Assembly: GCF_900142985.1 (NCBI RefSeq)
Contig: NZ_LT670849.1
Location: 7,394,501 to 7,458,500 of the forward strand
Length of the DNA: 64,000 nt
Direction of reading: 5' to 3'
Source of the DNA: Bradyrhizobium erythrophlei
GTDB taxonomy: Bacteria > Pseudomonadota > Alphaproteobacteria > Rhizobiales > Xanthobacteraceae
Under the pieces are notes generated by a model. That model was not told the DNA's origin, searched no databases, and worked only from the letters and a program-made list of their open reading frames with translations. Shown one piece after another: positions 36,600 to 45,264 of the stretch. The stretch's first letter is position 1. Each line of letters begins with the position of its first letter. The translations under genes and the position numbers were made by a program.

Positions 36600-36612
36600 T
36601 TCGCACAGCGAA
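36600..36612. promoter_or_regulatory. Second IclR-type palindrome TTCGC-ACA-GCGAA
   Basis: Same architecture as the site at 36493-36507, about 107 bp further upstream. Two related palindromes before one IclR gene are unlikely by chance and could allow looping or cooperative binding. Confidence 0.5.
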
Positions 36613-36666
36613 ACATGGAACCCGTCATCGCGAGCCGATGATCGCGACCTGGGACGCGCTTCGCGG

Positions 36667-37191
36667 CTACACCACCTGCTCGACCGGCTGCATGTCGATG
36701 TCGAAGGTTTCGAGAAACTTCGACGTCATAATGTAGAAGCCCACTGCCAGCTGCAATTCGACGAGCGCCGCCGGAGTAAGTTTTGCCGCGATCGCCTTGA
36801 ACGTCGCATCGCTCGGGCGGCGAAGCCGGATAATCTCGTCGGTGAAGGCGAGCGCTGCTCGCTGCACCTCGTTGAAGCAGGCCGCCGCTTCCCAATTCTC
36901 CAGCGCTTCGTTCTGCTCGTCGGTGACGCCGATATTTTTGCCGATGCGCTTGTGCGCCACGATCTCATACGGCGCCTCGCAAAGAATCCCGGTTCGGATG
37001 ATCGCGAGTTCGCGCACCACGGGATCGAGTTCGCCACGATGCCGGATCGCGCCGCCGAGCCGGCAGTACTGTTCGAAATAGCTCGGCGAGTGCGCCATCA
37101 TGCGAAAGAGGTTGGCGTTGCGATTCTTGCCGAGAATTTCCTTCGTGCGCTCGTTGGATTTCGATGTATCGCAATAGTCGATGCGGGCCAT
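36667..37191 (-). CDS. Carboxymuconolactone decarboxylase (AhpD-like) family protein
   Basis: 174 residues, all-helical CMD/AhpD fold. The core is LAIIRTGILCEAPYEIVAHKRIG: the Cys and His of the family are there, but the second Cys of the AhpD CxxC pair is replaced, so a peroxidase role is unlikely and a decarboxylase-like or unknown role is more probable. GAGGTGAGCC precedes the ATG. It lies in the acyl-CoA gene cluster, 189 bp upstream of the IclR start, and is probably its own unit. Confidence 0.85.
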   Translation of the reverse strand: MARIDYCDTSKSNERTKEILGKNRNANLFRMMAHSPSYFEQYCRLGGAIRHRGELDPVVRELAIIRTGILCEAPYEIVAHKRIGKNIGVTDEQNEALENWEAAACFNEVQRAALAFTDEIIRLRRPSDATFKAIAAKLTPAALVELQLAVGFYIMTSKFLETFDIDMQPVEQVV

Positions 37192-37511
37192 GGCTCACCT
37201 CGGGTGTTGCCTCAGGCCGCCCTTTCGAGATGGCGGCTTCGCAAAAGCGTAAAGCCGCTGTCTTGCGACCGCAACAAGCCGGCTCGCAAAATTCCTCAGC
37301 TTCCGCACAAACCCGCTACAGGCGGGCCAAAAAGCCGCCTCAATGCTAAACGACCTTACACCTGTCGATGTTCGCTGAGTGGGGACTCAATCAAAGCGAA
37401 TACTCGTCGTGGGGTGTTCCGAGTAAATCCAGTCGGTCATCGGGCCTTTCCGGGCCCCGATGAAACGCGCCCATATCCGGGTCACCCAGGCCCGAGTCTA
37501 GGGAGAACGGC
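37192..37511. other. Intergenic region upstream of the CMD gene
   Basis: Contains the promoter side of the CMD gene (minus strand) and, at its right end, the upstream region of a possible 33-residue membrane peptide gene. No palindrome or repeat stands out. Confidence 0.4.
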
Positions 37512-37613
37512 ATGAAGGACGCCACTAAAAGGGCGACCTCGGAGGCACTTGCGCAAATGATGGCAGTGACGGCCATGCTCGTCATCGCCAGCGTTGTCCT
37601 CTACGTGCGGTGA
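37512..37613 (+). CDS. Possible small single-span membrane protein (33 residues)
   Basis: The ATG at 37512 is preceded at ideal spacing by GGGAGAACGGC. The peptide begins MKDATKRATSEALAQMMA with a charged N-terminus, then one hydrophobic helix (VTAMLVIASVVLYV) ending in Arg-stop. This layout is typical of small bacterial membrane proteins. There is no homology evidence, and it is too short for a coding-bias test. It is the best candidate for a gene in an otherwise empty 550-bp gap. Confidence 0.4.
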   Translation: MKDATKRATSEALAQMMAVTAMLVIASVVLYVR

Positions 37614-37642
37614 AATCACCTAACCGCTAAGCGTGCGGGTGA

Positions 37643-37710
37643 GCGAATGCGACGAAGCAATCCGGGGCACTAGTTCCGCGTCGCCTGGGGGATTGCTTCG
37701 TTGCGTTCGC
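37643..37710. repeat. Hairpin repeat, shortened relative of R1
   Basis: GCGAATGCGACGAAGCAATC pairs with GATTGCTTCGTTGCGTTCGC across a 26-bp loop. The GAAGCAATCC core is the same as in the R1 copies at 5489 and 55971, but the outer CGTCATTGCGAG ends are absent. It lies just past the stop of the NDP-forming synthetase gene. Confidence 0.75.
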
Positions 37711-37740
37711 GATCGCCGATCACGTCATCGGCAAAACGCG

Positions 37741-39831
37741 CTATCCCTGAAACACCACGGCATCCACCACCACGCAGCCCTTGCCAGCGCTGTCGAGCAG
37801 CACCGGATTGAGATCGAGGCTCACCACTTTGGCCGTGGGGTCCATCATCAGGTCGCCGATTCGCATTACCGCATCGCACAGCGCCTCGATGTCCATCGGC
37901 GGTTCGCCGCGCACGCCCGCAAACAGCGGCGCAATCCTGAGTTTGTGAAGCGCCGCCTTCGCCTCCTCTTTCGAGAAAGGCGGCAACAGCAGCGCGGTAT
38001 CGCGGAAGATCTCGACATATTTGCCGCCGTCGCCGACCGCGACCACGGGACCGAATACGGGATCGCGATGCGCGCCGATCATGATCTCGCGCCGGCCGCC
38101 GGCCATCGCCGCCACGATGACGCCATCGAACCGCGAGCCATGCTTGCGGATGATCGCTTCCATCTGGGCCCAGACTTCACCCGCCTCCTCGCGGCTCGAA
38201 ACGCCGAGCTTGACCAGCCCGAGTTCGGACTTGTGGGCGATATCGGCCGAGCAGCCCTTGACCACGACCGGGCCGCCGATGGTCTCAAAAGCTGCAATTG
38301 CTTCGGCGCGGGACCGGCACAGCCGATACGGCACCACGGGGATGCCGCGTTCGGCCAACAAAGCCAGGCTATCGGCTTCATTGAGCATCGTGGTTGTCGC
38401 CGCCGGCACCCAGGGCGCGCGCGCGGCTTTCGCCTGACGTGCCTTGATGTGCGCCATCAATTCGCGATGCGCCAAAAACTGATGCAGCGCAGTCACCGCC
38501 TCGGTCTCGGTCGGGAAGACGGAGGAGCCCTCCGCGGCGAACTGATCGGCGACGCTCTTTTGCGTTGCGGCAATGACCAGCGGCTTGCCCGTCTGCTTGC
38601 CGAAGGCGGCCGCATCACGTGCAAAGGCCTCGACATCGTAGCCGGGACCGGCGACGGGGACACCGATCAGGAACGCGTCGGCGGCGGGGTCCTCGGCGAT
38701 GACGGGAAGGATGTCGCCGAACAGGCGGCTGTTCGACAACAACGCCGCGGTCAGATCGATCGGATTGGTGGTGGTGGCAAAGCTCGGCAGGATGCCTTTT
38801 AGCTTCTTGTCGGTTTCGGCGGAGAGTTTGGCCATCGGCATGCCCACATTCGTGGCCGCATCCGCCGTCATGACGCAGACCGCGCCGGAATTGGAGATGG
38901 CGACCAACCGCCTGCCTTTCGGCTTCCAGCCTTTCAGATAAAGCTCGGTCGCCTCCACGAGGCCGCGCATGTCGGGCGCACGCCAGATGCCGTGTTGTTC
39001 GAAGAAGGCATCGACGACGCGGTCTTCATTGGCGAGCGCGCCGGTGTGCGATTGTGCGGCCTGACGGCCGGCTTCCGAGCGGCCGGACTTCAGCGCGACG
39101 ATCGGCAGATCCCGCTTCAGCGCGACCGACGCAAGCTCCTCCAGGTATTTCGTGTCGGGAATGCTTTCGAGATACAGCAACAGCAGCTTGACTTCGGGGT
39201 CTTCGGCGACCGCAACCGCCAGTTCGCCGACCGTGATATCGGCATCGTTGCCGGTCGCATGGGTATGGCGCACGCCGATGCCGCGCTGGCGCAGGAATCC
39301 GACCGGGACCGAGGACAACGCGCCGCTCTGGCTCAGCATCGCGACAAGGCCCTGCCCTTCGGACGGCTCCATCTCCATGAACATGGTGGAAAAGCTTGCG
39401 ATGGTCCCGGTGCCAAAATTGGCAAGCCCCTGCGAATTCGGCCCGACGATGCGCATGCCGGCCTTATGCGCGGCCTCGACCATGCGCCGCTCTTTCGCCT
39501 TGCCGGCGACCGCGTCGACTTCACCGAAGCCCGACGCCATCACCACCGCGACCTTGACGCCGTGTGCAGCGCAATCTTCCACGGTGCCGATGGCGTTGTC
39601 GCCGGCAACCGCGACGATCGTCATGTCTGGCGCCTCGGGAAGGTCGGCGAGGCTCTTGTAGCATTTGTGGCCCTGCACCTCGGACCGGGACGGATTGATC
39701 GGGAAAATCTTGCCCTTGAACCCGAACTTGTCGAGGTAATGCACTGGCCGGCCGCCAACCTTGTTGGGGTTTTCCGAAGCGCCGATGATGGCGACGGAGC
39801 GCGGGTCGAGCGCGGCCTTGAGACGGGTCAT
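37741..39831 (-). CDS. NDP-forming acyl-CoA synthetase (acetate-CoA ligase family), single chain
   Basis: 696 residues with three parts: a CoA-binding Rossmann domain (1-130, SVAIIGASENPNKVGGRPVHYL), a succinyl-CoA-synthetase-like flavodoxin region (150-460, with AMLSQSGALSS and the phosphorylated-His motif QSHTGALANED), and a C-terminal ATP-grasp (about 480-696). Interconverts an acyl-CoA and its acid with ADP/ATP and phosphate. The fused layout matches bacterial pimeloyl/acetyl-CoA synthetase-like proteins. It follows an acyl-CoA dehydrogenase gene by 46 bp. Confidence 0.9.
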   Translation of the reverse strand: MTRLKAALDPRSVAIIGASENPNKVGGRPVHYLDKFGFKGKIFPINPSRSEVQGHKCYKSLADLPEAPDMTIVAVAGDNAIGTVEDCAAHGVKVAVVMASGFGEVDAVAGKAKERRMVEAAHKAGMRIVGPNSQGLANFGTGTIASFSTMFMEMEPSEGQGLVAMLSQSGALSSVPVGFLRQRGIGVRHTHATGNDADITVGELAVAVAEDPEVKLLLLYLESIPDTKYLEELASVALKRDLPIVALKSGRSEAGRQAAQSHTGALANEDRVVDAFFEQHGIWRAPDMRGLVEATELYLKGWKPKGRRLVAISNSGAVCVMTADAATNVGMPMAKLSAETDKKLKGILPSFATTTNPIDLTAALLSNSRLFGDILPVIAEDPAADAFLIGVPVAGPGYDVEAFARDAAAFGKQTGKPLVIAATQKSVADQFAAEGSSVFPTETEAVTALHQFLAHRELMAHIKARQAKAARAPWVPAATTTMLNEADSLALLAERGIPVVPYRLCRSRAEAIAAFETIGGPVVVKGCSADIAHKSELGLVKLGVSSREEAGEVWAQMEAIIRKHGSRFDGVIVAAMAGGRREIMIGAHRDPVFGPVVAVGDGGKYVEIFRDTALLLPPFSKEEAKAALHKLRIAPLFAGVRGEPPMDIEALCDAVMRIGDLMMDPTAKVVSLDLNPVLLDSAGKGCVVVDAVVFQG

Positions 39832-39877
39832 GGTCTATCCTTAGCGTGCACAGTGTTTTCCAGGGGAGATAGCCGCC

Positions 39878-41044
39878 TCAATACGACTTCGGCAAGCCCA
39901 GCACCTTTTCGGCAATGAAACTGAGGATGAGCTGCGGGCTGATCGGGGCGATGCGCGGGATCAAGGATTCGCGCAGGTAACGCTCGACGTGAAACTCCTT
40001 GGCATAGCCAAAGCCGCCATGGGTCATGACGGCCTGTTCGCAGGCGTGAAACCCGGCTTCTCCGGCCAGATATTTCGCGGCATTGGCCGCCGGTCCACAA
40101 GCCTGTCCTTCATCGTATTGCCAGGCGGCCTTGAGCGTCATCAGCCACGCTGCCTCCAGTTCCATCCAGTTTTCCGCCAGCGGATGCTGGATGGCCTGGT
40201 TCTTGCCGATCGGCCGGTTGAAGACGTTGCGTTCCTTGGCATAGGCCGCGGCGCGCGACAGCGCGAGCTGGCCGAGGCCGACCGCTTCGGCCGCAATCAG
40301 GATGCGCTCCGGATTCATGCCGTGCAGGATATATTCGAAACCCCGCCCCTCCTCGCCCAGGCGATCCGCCACCGGGATTTCGAAATCGGTAATGAAGAGC
40401 TCGTTGGAATCGACCGCCTTGCGGCCCATCTTCTCGATTTCCCGCGCTGAAATCCGGCTGCGGTCGAAATCCGTATAGAACAGGCTTAAGCCGTGGGTCG
40501 GGCTTTGGACCTCCTCAAGCGGCGTGGTGCGCGCCAGCAGCAGAATTTTCTCGGCGACCTGTGCGGTCGAAATCCAGACCTTCTGTCCGTTGACGATATA
40601 TTTGTCGCCTGAACGCACGGCCCGGGTCTTCAACTGCGTGGTGTTGAGGCCGGTATTGGGCTCGGTGACGGCAAAACAGGACCGGTGCTCGCCCGAGACG
40701 ATCGGCGGCAGCATCCTCTCGCATTGTTCCTTGGTGCCGAACACGACGACCGGGTTGAGCCCGAACACATTCATATGCACCGCGGATGCGCCCGACATAC
40801 CGGCGCCGGATCTCGCGATCGTATGCATCATGATCGCGGCATCCATAATGCCAAGACCCGAGCCGCCATATTCTTCGGGGATGCAGATGCCGAGCCAGCC
40901 GGCATCCGCCAGCGCACGGTGGAAATCCGAAGGGTAGCCGCCTTCCTTGTCCTTCTTCAGCCAATAGGCGTCGTCAAAGCGCGCGCAGGTTTTTGCAACG
41001 GCGTCGCGGATCGATTCCTGGTTGGCTGTCAGCGCAAAATCCAT
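39878..41044 (-). CDS. Acyl-CoA dehydrogenase
   Basis: FAD-dependent enzyme of 388 residues that introduces a 2,3-double bond into an acyl-CoA. It begins MDFALTANQESIRDAVAKTC, has the flavin-binding CFAVTEPNTGLNTTQLKTRA, and ends THGGFGYAKEFHVERYLRES. The usual C-terminal catalytic Glu position is not obvious; the segment after LIPRIAPISPQL lacks an EGTNE-like motif, so the base may lie elsewhere, as in the isovaleryl type. It begins 4 bp after the CoA transferase stop, in an operon with it. Confidence 0.9.
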   Translation of the reverse strand: MDFALTANQESIRDAVAKTCARFDDAYWLKKDKEGGYPSDFHRALADAGWLGICIPEEYGGSGLGIMDAAIMMHTIARSGAGMSGASAVHMNVFGLNPVVVFGTKEQCERMLPPIVSGEHRSCFAVTEPNTGLNTTQLKTRAVRSGDKYIVNGQKVWISTAQVAEKILLLARTTPLEEVQSPTHGLSLFYTDFDRSRISAREIEKMGRKAVDSNELFITDFEIPVADRLGEEGRGFEYILHGMNPERILIAAEAVGLGQLALSRAAAYAKERNVFNRPIGKNQAIQHPLAENWMELEAAWLMTLKAAWQYDEGQACGPAANAAKYLAGEAGFHACEQAVMTHGGFGYAKEFHVERYLRESLIPRIAPISPQLILSFIAEKVLGLPKSY

Positions 41045-41048
41045 GGCG

Positions 41049-42260
41049 TTACCTCGTGGCCGGGCCTTGCGCGCCGAGCGTTGCGCCCTCGCGCACCAGG
41101 CTCGCAATCTCTGCTTCCGAGAAACCGGCCGCTTGGAGGATTTCGCTGCCGTGCTCGTTCAGACGCGGCGCCAGCCGCGAGGGTTCGACCGGCGTTTCCG
41201 ACCATCGCGCCGACGCCTTCATGCTGCGGATCTTGCCCTCGCTCGGATGATCGACCACCGGAAAGAAACCGGTCGCGGCAAGGTGCGGGTCCTGCAAGAT
41301 GCTTTCGAGATCGTGCATCGGCATGACGGGAATATCGGCCCTGGTCAGCAGTTCAATCCATTCGGCCGTGGTTTTCGTCTCGAAGATGCGGGCAAGCTCG
41401 GCATAGACCGTGTCGATATTGGTGGCGCGGCCCGCAAAGGTCGAAAACACGGGATCGGCGCGCAGGTCGTCGCGGCCGGTGGCTTCAAAGAAGCTCGCCC
41501 ACTGCTTGTCGTTATAGACGATCACGCAGATATGGCCGTCAGCGGTCTTGTAGGGACGGCGGTCGCGCGACAGGTGCCGCGCATAGCCGCCCTTGTCGAG
41601 CGGCGGCTCATAGGTGAGACCGCCCATGTGGTCGCCCATGACGAAGCCTGCCATGGTCTCGAACATCGGAATATCCAGCCGCTGACCTTGGCCGGTGCGG
41701 TCGCGGTGCACGAGGCTTGCACAGATGGCCCCGACCGCGGTCAAGCCCACGATGCGGTCGACCAACGCGTTTGGCACATAGCGCGGCACGCCGTCGCCGG
41801 TCTGCGCCATCAGCGCCGGCAACGCGGTCGCGCCCTGGATCAGGTCGTCATAGGCAGGCTTGGTCGCATACGGGCCGTCCTGACCGAAACCGAACACGCC
41901 GGCATAGATCAGCCGCGGATTAACCTTGGAGACGACGTCGTAGCCGAGTTGCAGGCGGCTCATCGCCTGCGGCCGCACGTTGTAGATCAGGACATCGGCT
42001 GTCTTGAGCAGCCGCAGCACCGCGTCGCGGCCGCCCGGCTTTTTCAGATCGAGCGCGATCGAGCGCTTGCTGCGGTTGGTGTTGAGGAATACCGGCCCCA
42101 TACCGGGATGCCGCGCAGGTCCGATCAACCGCGTGACGTCGCCCTCGAGGCTCTCGACCTTGATGACATCGGCGCCGTAATCGCCGAGCATCTGGGCGGC
42201 ATAAGGTCCCATCAGCACGGTCGTCATGTCGATGACCTTGACGCCCTGAAGCGGCCCCAT
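41049..42260 (-). CDS. Family III CoA transferase (CaiB/BaiF type)
   Basis: 403 residues, interlocked-dimer fold. It begins PLQGVKVIDMTTVLMGPYAAQMLGDYGADVIKVE and continues with RSKRSIALDLKKPGGRDAV, both diagnostic. It moves CoA between an acyl donor and an organic acid. The ATG at 42260 lies only 2 bp from the end of an R3 hairpin, and its AGAGGG Shine-Dalgarno is inside the hairpin arm. It starts the minus-strand group CoA transferase - acyl-CoA dehydrogenase - acyl-CoA synthetase, which would activate and oxidise an unidentified acid. Confidence 0.92.
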   Translation of the reverse strand: MGPLQGVKVIDMTTVLMGPYAAQMLGDYGADVIKVESLEGDVTRLIGPARHPGMGPVFLNTNRSKRSIALDLKKPGGRDAVLRLLKTADVLIYNVRPQAMSRLQLGYDVVSKVNPRLIYAGVFGFGQDGPYATKPAYDDLIQGATALPALMAQTGDGVPRYVPNALVDRIVGLTAVGAICASLVHRDRTGQGQRLDIPMFETMAGFVMGDHMGGLTYEPPLDKGGYARHLSRDRRPYKTADGHICVIVYNDKQWASFFEATGRDDLRADPVFSTFAGRATNIDTVYAELARIFETKTTAEWIELLTRADIPVMPMHDLESILQDPHLAATGFFPVVDHPSEGKIRSMKASARWSETPVEPSRLAPRLNEHGSEILQAAGFSEAEIASLVREGATLGAQGPATR

Positions 42261-42261
42261 G

Positions 42262-42430
42262 GCTAGTGCCCTCTTTCCGAAGTTCGTTCCCGCCCCAGCG
42301 CCCACCTTTCACGAACTTCGGAAAGTTATGGGCACTAGCAAACTCTTTGATTCCAGTGCCGCTTTTCTATTTGAAGTTCCTGAGTCGGATTCGCCGCTTG
42401 TGGCGCAGGAACTTCAAATAGGCGGCACTG
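42262..42430. repeat. Composite double-hairpin repeat R3, copy 3 (divergent arms)
   Basis: Two tandem hairpins: 42262-42339 (GCTAGTGCCC...CCGAAGTTCGT with ACGAACTTCGG...GGGCACTAGC) and 42354-42430 (CAGTGCCGC...TATTTGAAGTTCCTG with CAGGAACTTCAAATA...GCGGCACTG). Architecture, size, CTAGTG ends and short AT-rich spacer (AACTCTTTGATT) match copies at 29527 and 47134, but the arm sequences differ. It occupies the 5' side of the CoA transferase gene. Confidence 0.85.
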
Positions 42431-43011
42431 CCGTTTCTCCCGAAAACCAAGAAATTTATGCTTGTGACGACCTAGTAACGACAGGCCGTCCGCAAGATCA
42501 AGGCTTGCCGCCGTATGGCCGCATGCGCTAGCCGATCCAAATCGGATTGAAATCCCTCGCGATTTTGCGACTGCGGCAAGTTCCTGCAACCGGCGGGCGA
42601 AGCGGCCTTGCCTGTCCGCCAATCGGTTGGTGGCGTGTGTTTGGAAGATGTCGCCGCGCGCGGCTGCGCATCAGAACGTTGTCCAAATCTCCCATCCGCC
42701 GCGCGATCAAGCTTCATCCTTGCCGGGATCAAAAATGCGCAGCGAAGCTGTGTCATGGCGCGTCATCGCGCCACAAGATTTCGACAGCTGTTGAAAAACA
42801 AAAAACGCGCACACTCCTTCGTTCGAATGAGAGCAGTTGTCAGGCGATTGAAATTCTTCCCGAAAGTTGAATCACGCGTGAGTTGCATCATCGCCGCATT
42901 CATATTCATGACTTGCAAACGTCACCGCGCCGTCAAGCCACCGAAACACGACGCAACATAAATCCCGCAGTCGGCAAACTTCGTTCATGCACCGACATCG
43001 GGAGATAGAGA
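42431..43011. other. Long intergenic region upstream of the secreted AP-superfamily gene
   Basis: About 580 bp without a supportable gene. It becomes AT-rich near 42780-42970, where the promoter of the downstream gene should lie. GGGAGATAGAG at the right end is that gene's Shine-Dalgarno. Short frames on both strands lack ribosome sites or recognisable domains. Confidence 0.5.
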
Positions 43012-45198
43012 ATGGAAAGATTGAAAGCCTGGTTGAGGGGAACCTCGATCGCATTTGTGCCGCAGCTGAAAAAGCCGCTGGCGACGACGCTCATTGCTGC
43101 CGCTGCCGCAGCTTTCGCCGCTAGCCCCGCGAAGGCCGACAAACCCGCCCCGGTTCAGGCGTCCTGCCATTTCCAATCGGCAGGTAACAAGATCAAGCGC
43201 GTTGTCTTTCTGACCTTTGATAACGTCCATTTGCGCCGTGACAATCCGAACGTGCCGTCGGATCTCGAGCAGATGCCGAATCTGCTCAACTTCCTGCAGG
43301 AGAACGGCACCGTGAGCGGCAATCACTTCACGCCGCTGATTTCGCACACCGCGCAGGACATCGTTTCGGTGCTGACCGGTCTCTATGGTGACCGCTTCGG
43401 CTGGACCGTCGCCAACAGCTACGGCTTCTTCCATGCTGACGGCTCCGTCGGCTTCCAGACCTCGTTCCTGTACTGGACCGGACTGAGCGCGGACGGCCTG
43501 CCGCAAATGATCAACGAAAAGGGCAAAACGGCTCCCGCGCCATGGGTCCCGTTCACCCGCGCCGGCTGCGACGTCGGCGGCTTCTCCACGGCCAATATCG
43601 AGTTCGAAAGCATCCCGGCCGACGTCAATACGGTGTTCGGCGCGACTTCTCCGGAAGGGATCGAAGCCAACACGGCGGCCACGAAAGCCCAGGCAATCGC
43701 GGACTTCGAAGGCATTGCGATCCACTGCGCGCAAAACAGCCCGCTTTGCGCCGGCAGCGCCCACGCCAAGCCCGACCTGCTGCCGGACGAACCGGGTGGC
43801 TATAACGGCTTCAACGCCCTCTACGGCAACAAGTACGTCGCGCCCGCGATCGTGGGCGGTCCGGTTGTGATGGATATGGATGGCAAGCCGATTACCGACA
43901 GCAGCACGCCTCCCAATCCCGGCTTCCCCGGCTTCGATCCGACCGCCTCGCAATCGCTTGGCTATGTCGCGTCCATGCTGGAAGCCGGCGTGCCCGTCGT
44001 CTACTTCTATATCTCCGACGTTCACGACAACCAGCTCGGCAAGTCGTTCAGCACCGAAAGCACGTTCGGTCCGGGCGAAGCCGGCTACGTCGCGCAGGTC
44101 AAGACCTATGACGCGGCGTTCGGAAAGTTCTTTGCGCGGCTCAAGGCAGACGGCATCACCAAGGAAAATACCCTGTTCGTCGTCACCGCTGACGAAAACG
44201 ATCATTTCGTCGGCAGTGCGCCAAGCCCGGCGAATTGCGATGGCATTCATGTGCCCTGCACCTACAGCCACGTCGGCGAAATCGACACCTCGATCGACCG
44301 TTTGTTGCTGACACAGCGGGGGAACAAGACGCTGTTCTCGGTTCACTCCGACGACGCGCCGACGGTCTACATCGCCGGCAACCCCGGTCCGACCGACACC
44401 GTGACGCGGACGATGGAGCATGACGTCGATGCCCTCACCGTCCTCAACCCGATCACCAACACCAACGACAAGCTGTCGGAGCTGCTCGCCGACCGGGCGG
44501 AAATGAAGCTTCTGCACATGGTTCCGAACGCTGCCGACCGCGTGCCGACCTTCACCATCTTCGCCAACGACAACTACTTCATCTCGGCGACGAGTGCCAC
44601 TTCGGCTGCGCACGGCAAGGACTGCACGCAGCCGCCCGCCTGTACCTCCGAGGAAACGGGCTTTGCCTGGAACCACGGCGACTTCCAGAAGGACATCACC
44701 CAGACCTGGTTCGGTTTGGCCGGCCCCGGCGTCGCGAAGCAAGGCCGGTTTGACGGCGTGTTCTCCGACCACACCGACCTGCGTCCGACCGTCATGGCCC
44801 TTCTTGGCCTGAAGGACTCCTATGTGCATGACGGCCGCGTGCTGGTCGAAAATCTCGAAGCCCATGCGTTGCCTGACTCACTGCGCGACAGTTCGTTCGC
44901 CTACACGGCTCTCGCTCAGTCCTACAAGGAGATCAACGCCACCAAGGGACCGCTCGGGGTCAAAAGTCTCGTCGCTGCCAATCACGCGATCACCGGCGAC
45001 GATGCGACCTACGGCAAGTTCCTGACCAAGATCGGTTCGATCACCGACGAGCGAAACGCGCTGGCCGGGCAGATGATCGAGCTGCTCGACGGCGCGGCGT
45101 TCAAGAACCAGCCGATCCGCTTCGACGGCACGACGCTGGAGCTGATCATCAAGGCGCAGCTGCTGAACGCGAAGGTTCAGAATCTGGCAGGCAACTAA
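43012..45198 (+). CDS. Secreted alkaline-phosphatase-superfamily protein
   Basis: 728 residues with a Sec signal peptide (hydrophobic stretch LATTLIAAAAAAFAA, cleavage likely at AKA|DK, residue 42). The mature protein resembles phosphodiesterase/sulfatase-like hydrolases. Metal-site candidates are Asp70 in FLTFDNVH, Asp/His in YISDVHDNQ (about 336), TADENDHF (about 395) and AWNHGDF (about 553). The LTGLYGDRFG block matches the TGLYPxxHG region after the nucleophile in type I phosphodiesterases. It probably cleaves phosphate or sulphate esters in the periplasm or outside. Monocistronic, with a strong terminator. Substrate unknown. Confidence 0.75.
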   Translation: MERLKAWLRGTSIAFVPQLKKPLATTLIAAAAAAFAASPAKADKPAPVQASCHFQSAGNKIKRVVFLTFDNVHLRRDNPNVPSDLEQMPNLLNFLQENGTVSGNHFTPLISHTAQDIVSVLTGLYGDRFGWTVANSYGFFHADGSVGFQTSFLYWTGLSADGLPQMINEKGKTAPAPWVPFTRAGCDVGGFSTANIEFESIPADVNTVFGATSPEGIEANTAATKAQAIADFEGIAIHCAQNSPLCAGSAHAKPDLLPDEPGGYNGFNALYGNKYVAPAIVGGPVVMDMDGKPITDSSTPPNPGFPGFDPTASQSLGYVASMLEAGVPVVYFYISDVHDNQLGKSFSTESTFGPGEAGYVAQVKTYDAAFGKFFARLKADGITKENTLFVVTADENDHFVGSAPSPANCDGIHVPCTYSHVGEIDTSIDRLLLTQRGNKTLFSVHSDDAPTVYIAGNPGPTDTVTRTMEHDVDALTVLNPITNTNDKLSELLADRAEMKLLHMVPNAADRVPTFTIFANDNYFISATSATSAAHGKDCTQPPACTSEETGFAWNHGDFQKDITQTWFGLAGPGVAKQGRFDGVFSDHTDLRPTVMALLGLKDSYVHDGRVLVENLEAHALPDSLRDSSFAYTALAQSYKEINATKGPLGVKSLVAANHAITGDDATYGKFLTKIGSITDERNALAGQMIELLDGAAFKNQPIRFDGTTLELIIKAQLLNAKVQNLAGN

Positions 45199-45221
45199 GC
45201 TCAGCCACTACTGAAACATCC

Positions 45222-45255
45222 GAAGCCCGGCGATCGTATCGCCGGGCTTCTTTCT
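45222..45255 (+). terminator. Rho-independent terminator
   Basis: GAAGCCCGGCGAT pairs perfectly with ATCGCCGGGCTTC across a 3-bp loop and is followed by TTTCT. It lies 24 bp after the stop of the secreted hydrolase gene. Confidence 0.85.
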
Positions 45256-45264
45256 ATTTCCGCG

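Noticed and set aside
37391..37585. 64-residue minus-strand ORF in the 37.2-37.7 kb gap
   Set aside because: It overlaps the 33-codon plus-strand candidate, which has a far better ribosome site. Its hydrophobic part is the antisense of that helix.
42985..44865. 626-residue minus-strand ORF opposite the secreted hydrolase gene
   Set aside because: Antisense shadow. The sense frame has signal peptide, Shine-Dalgarno, terminator and family motifs.
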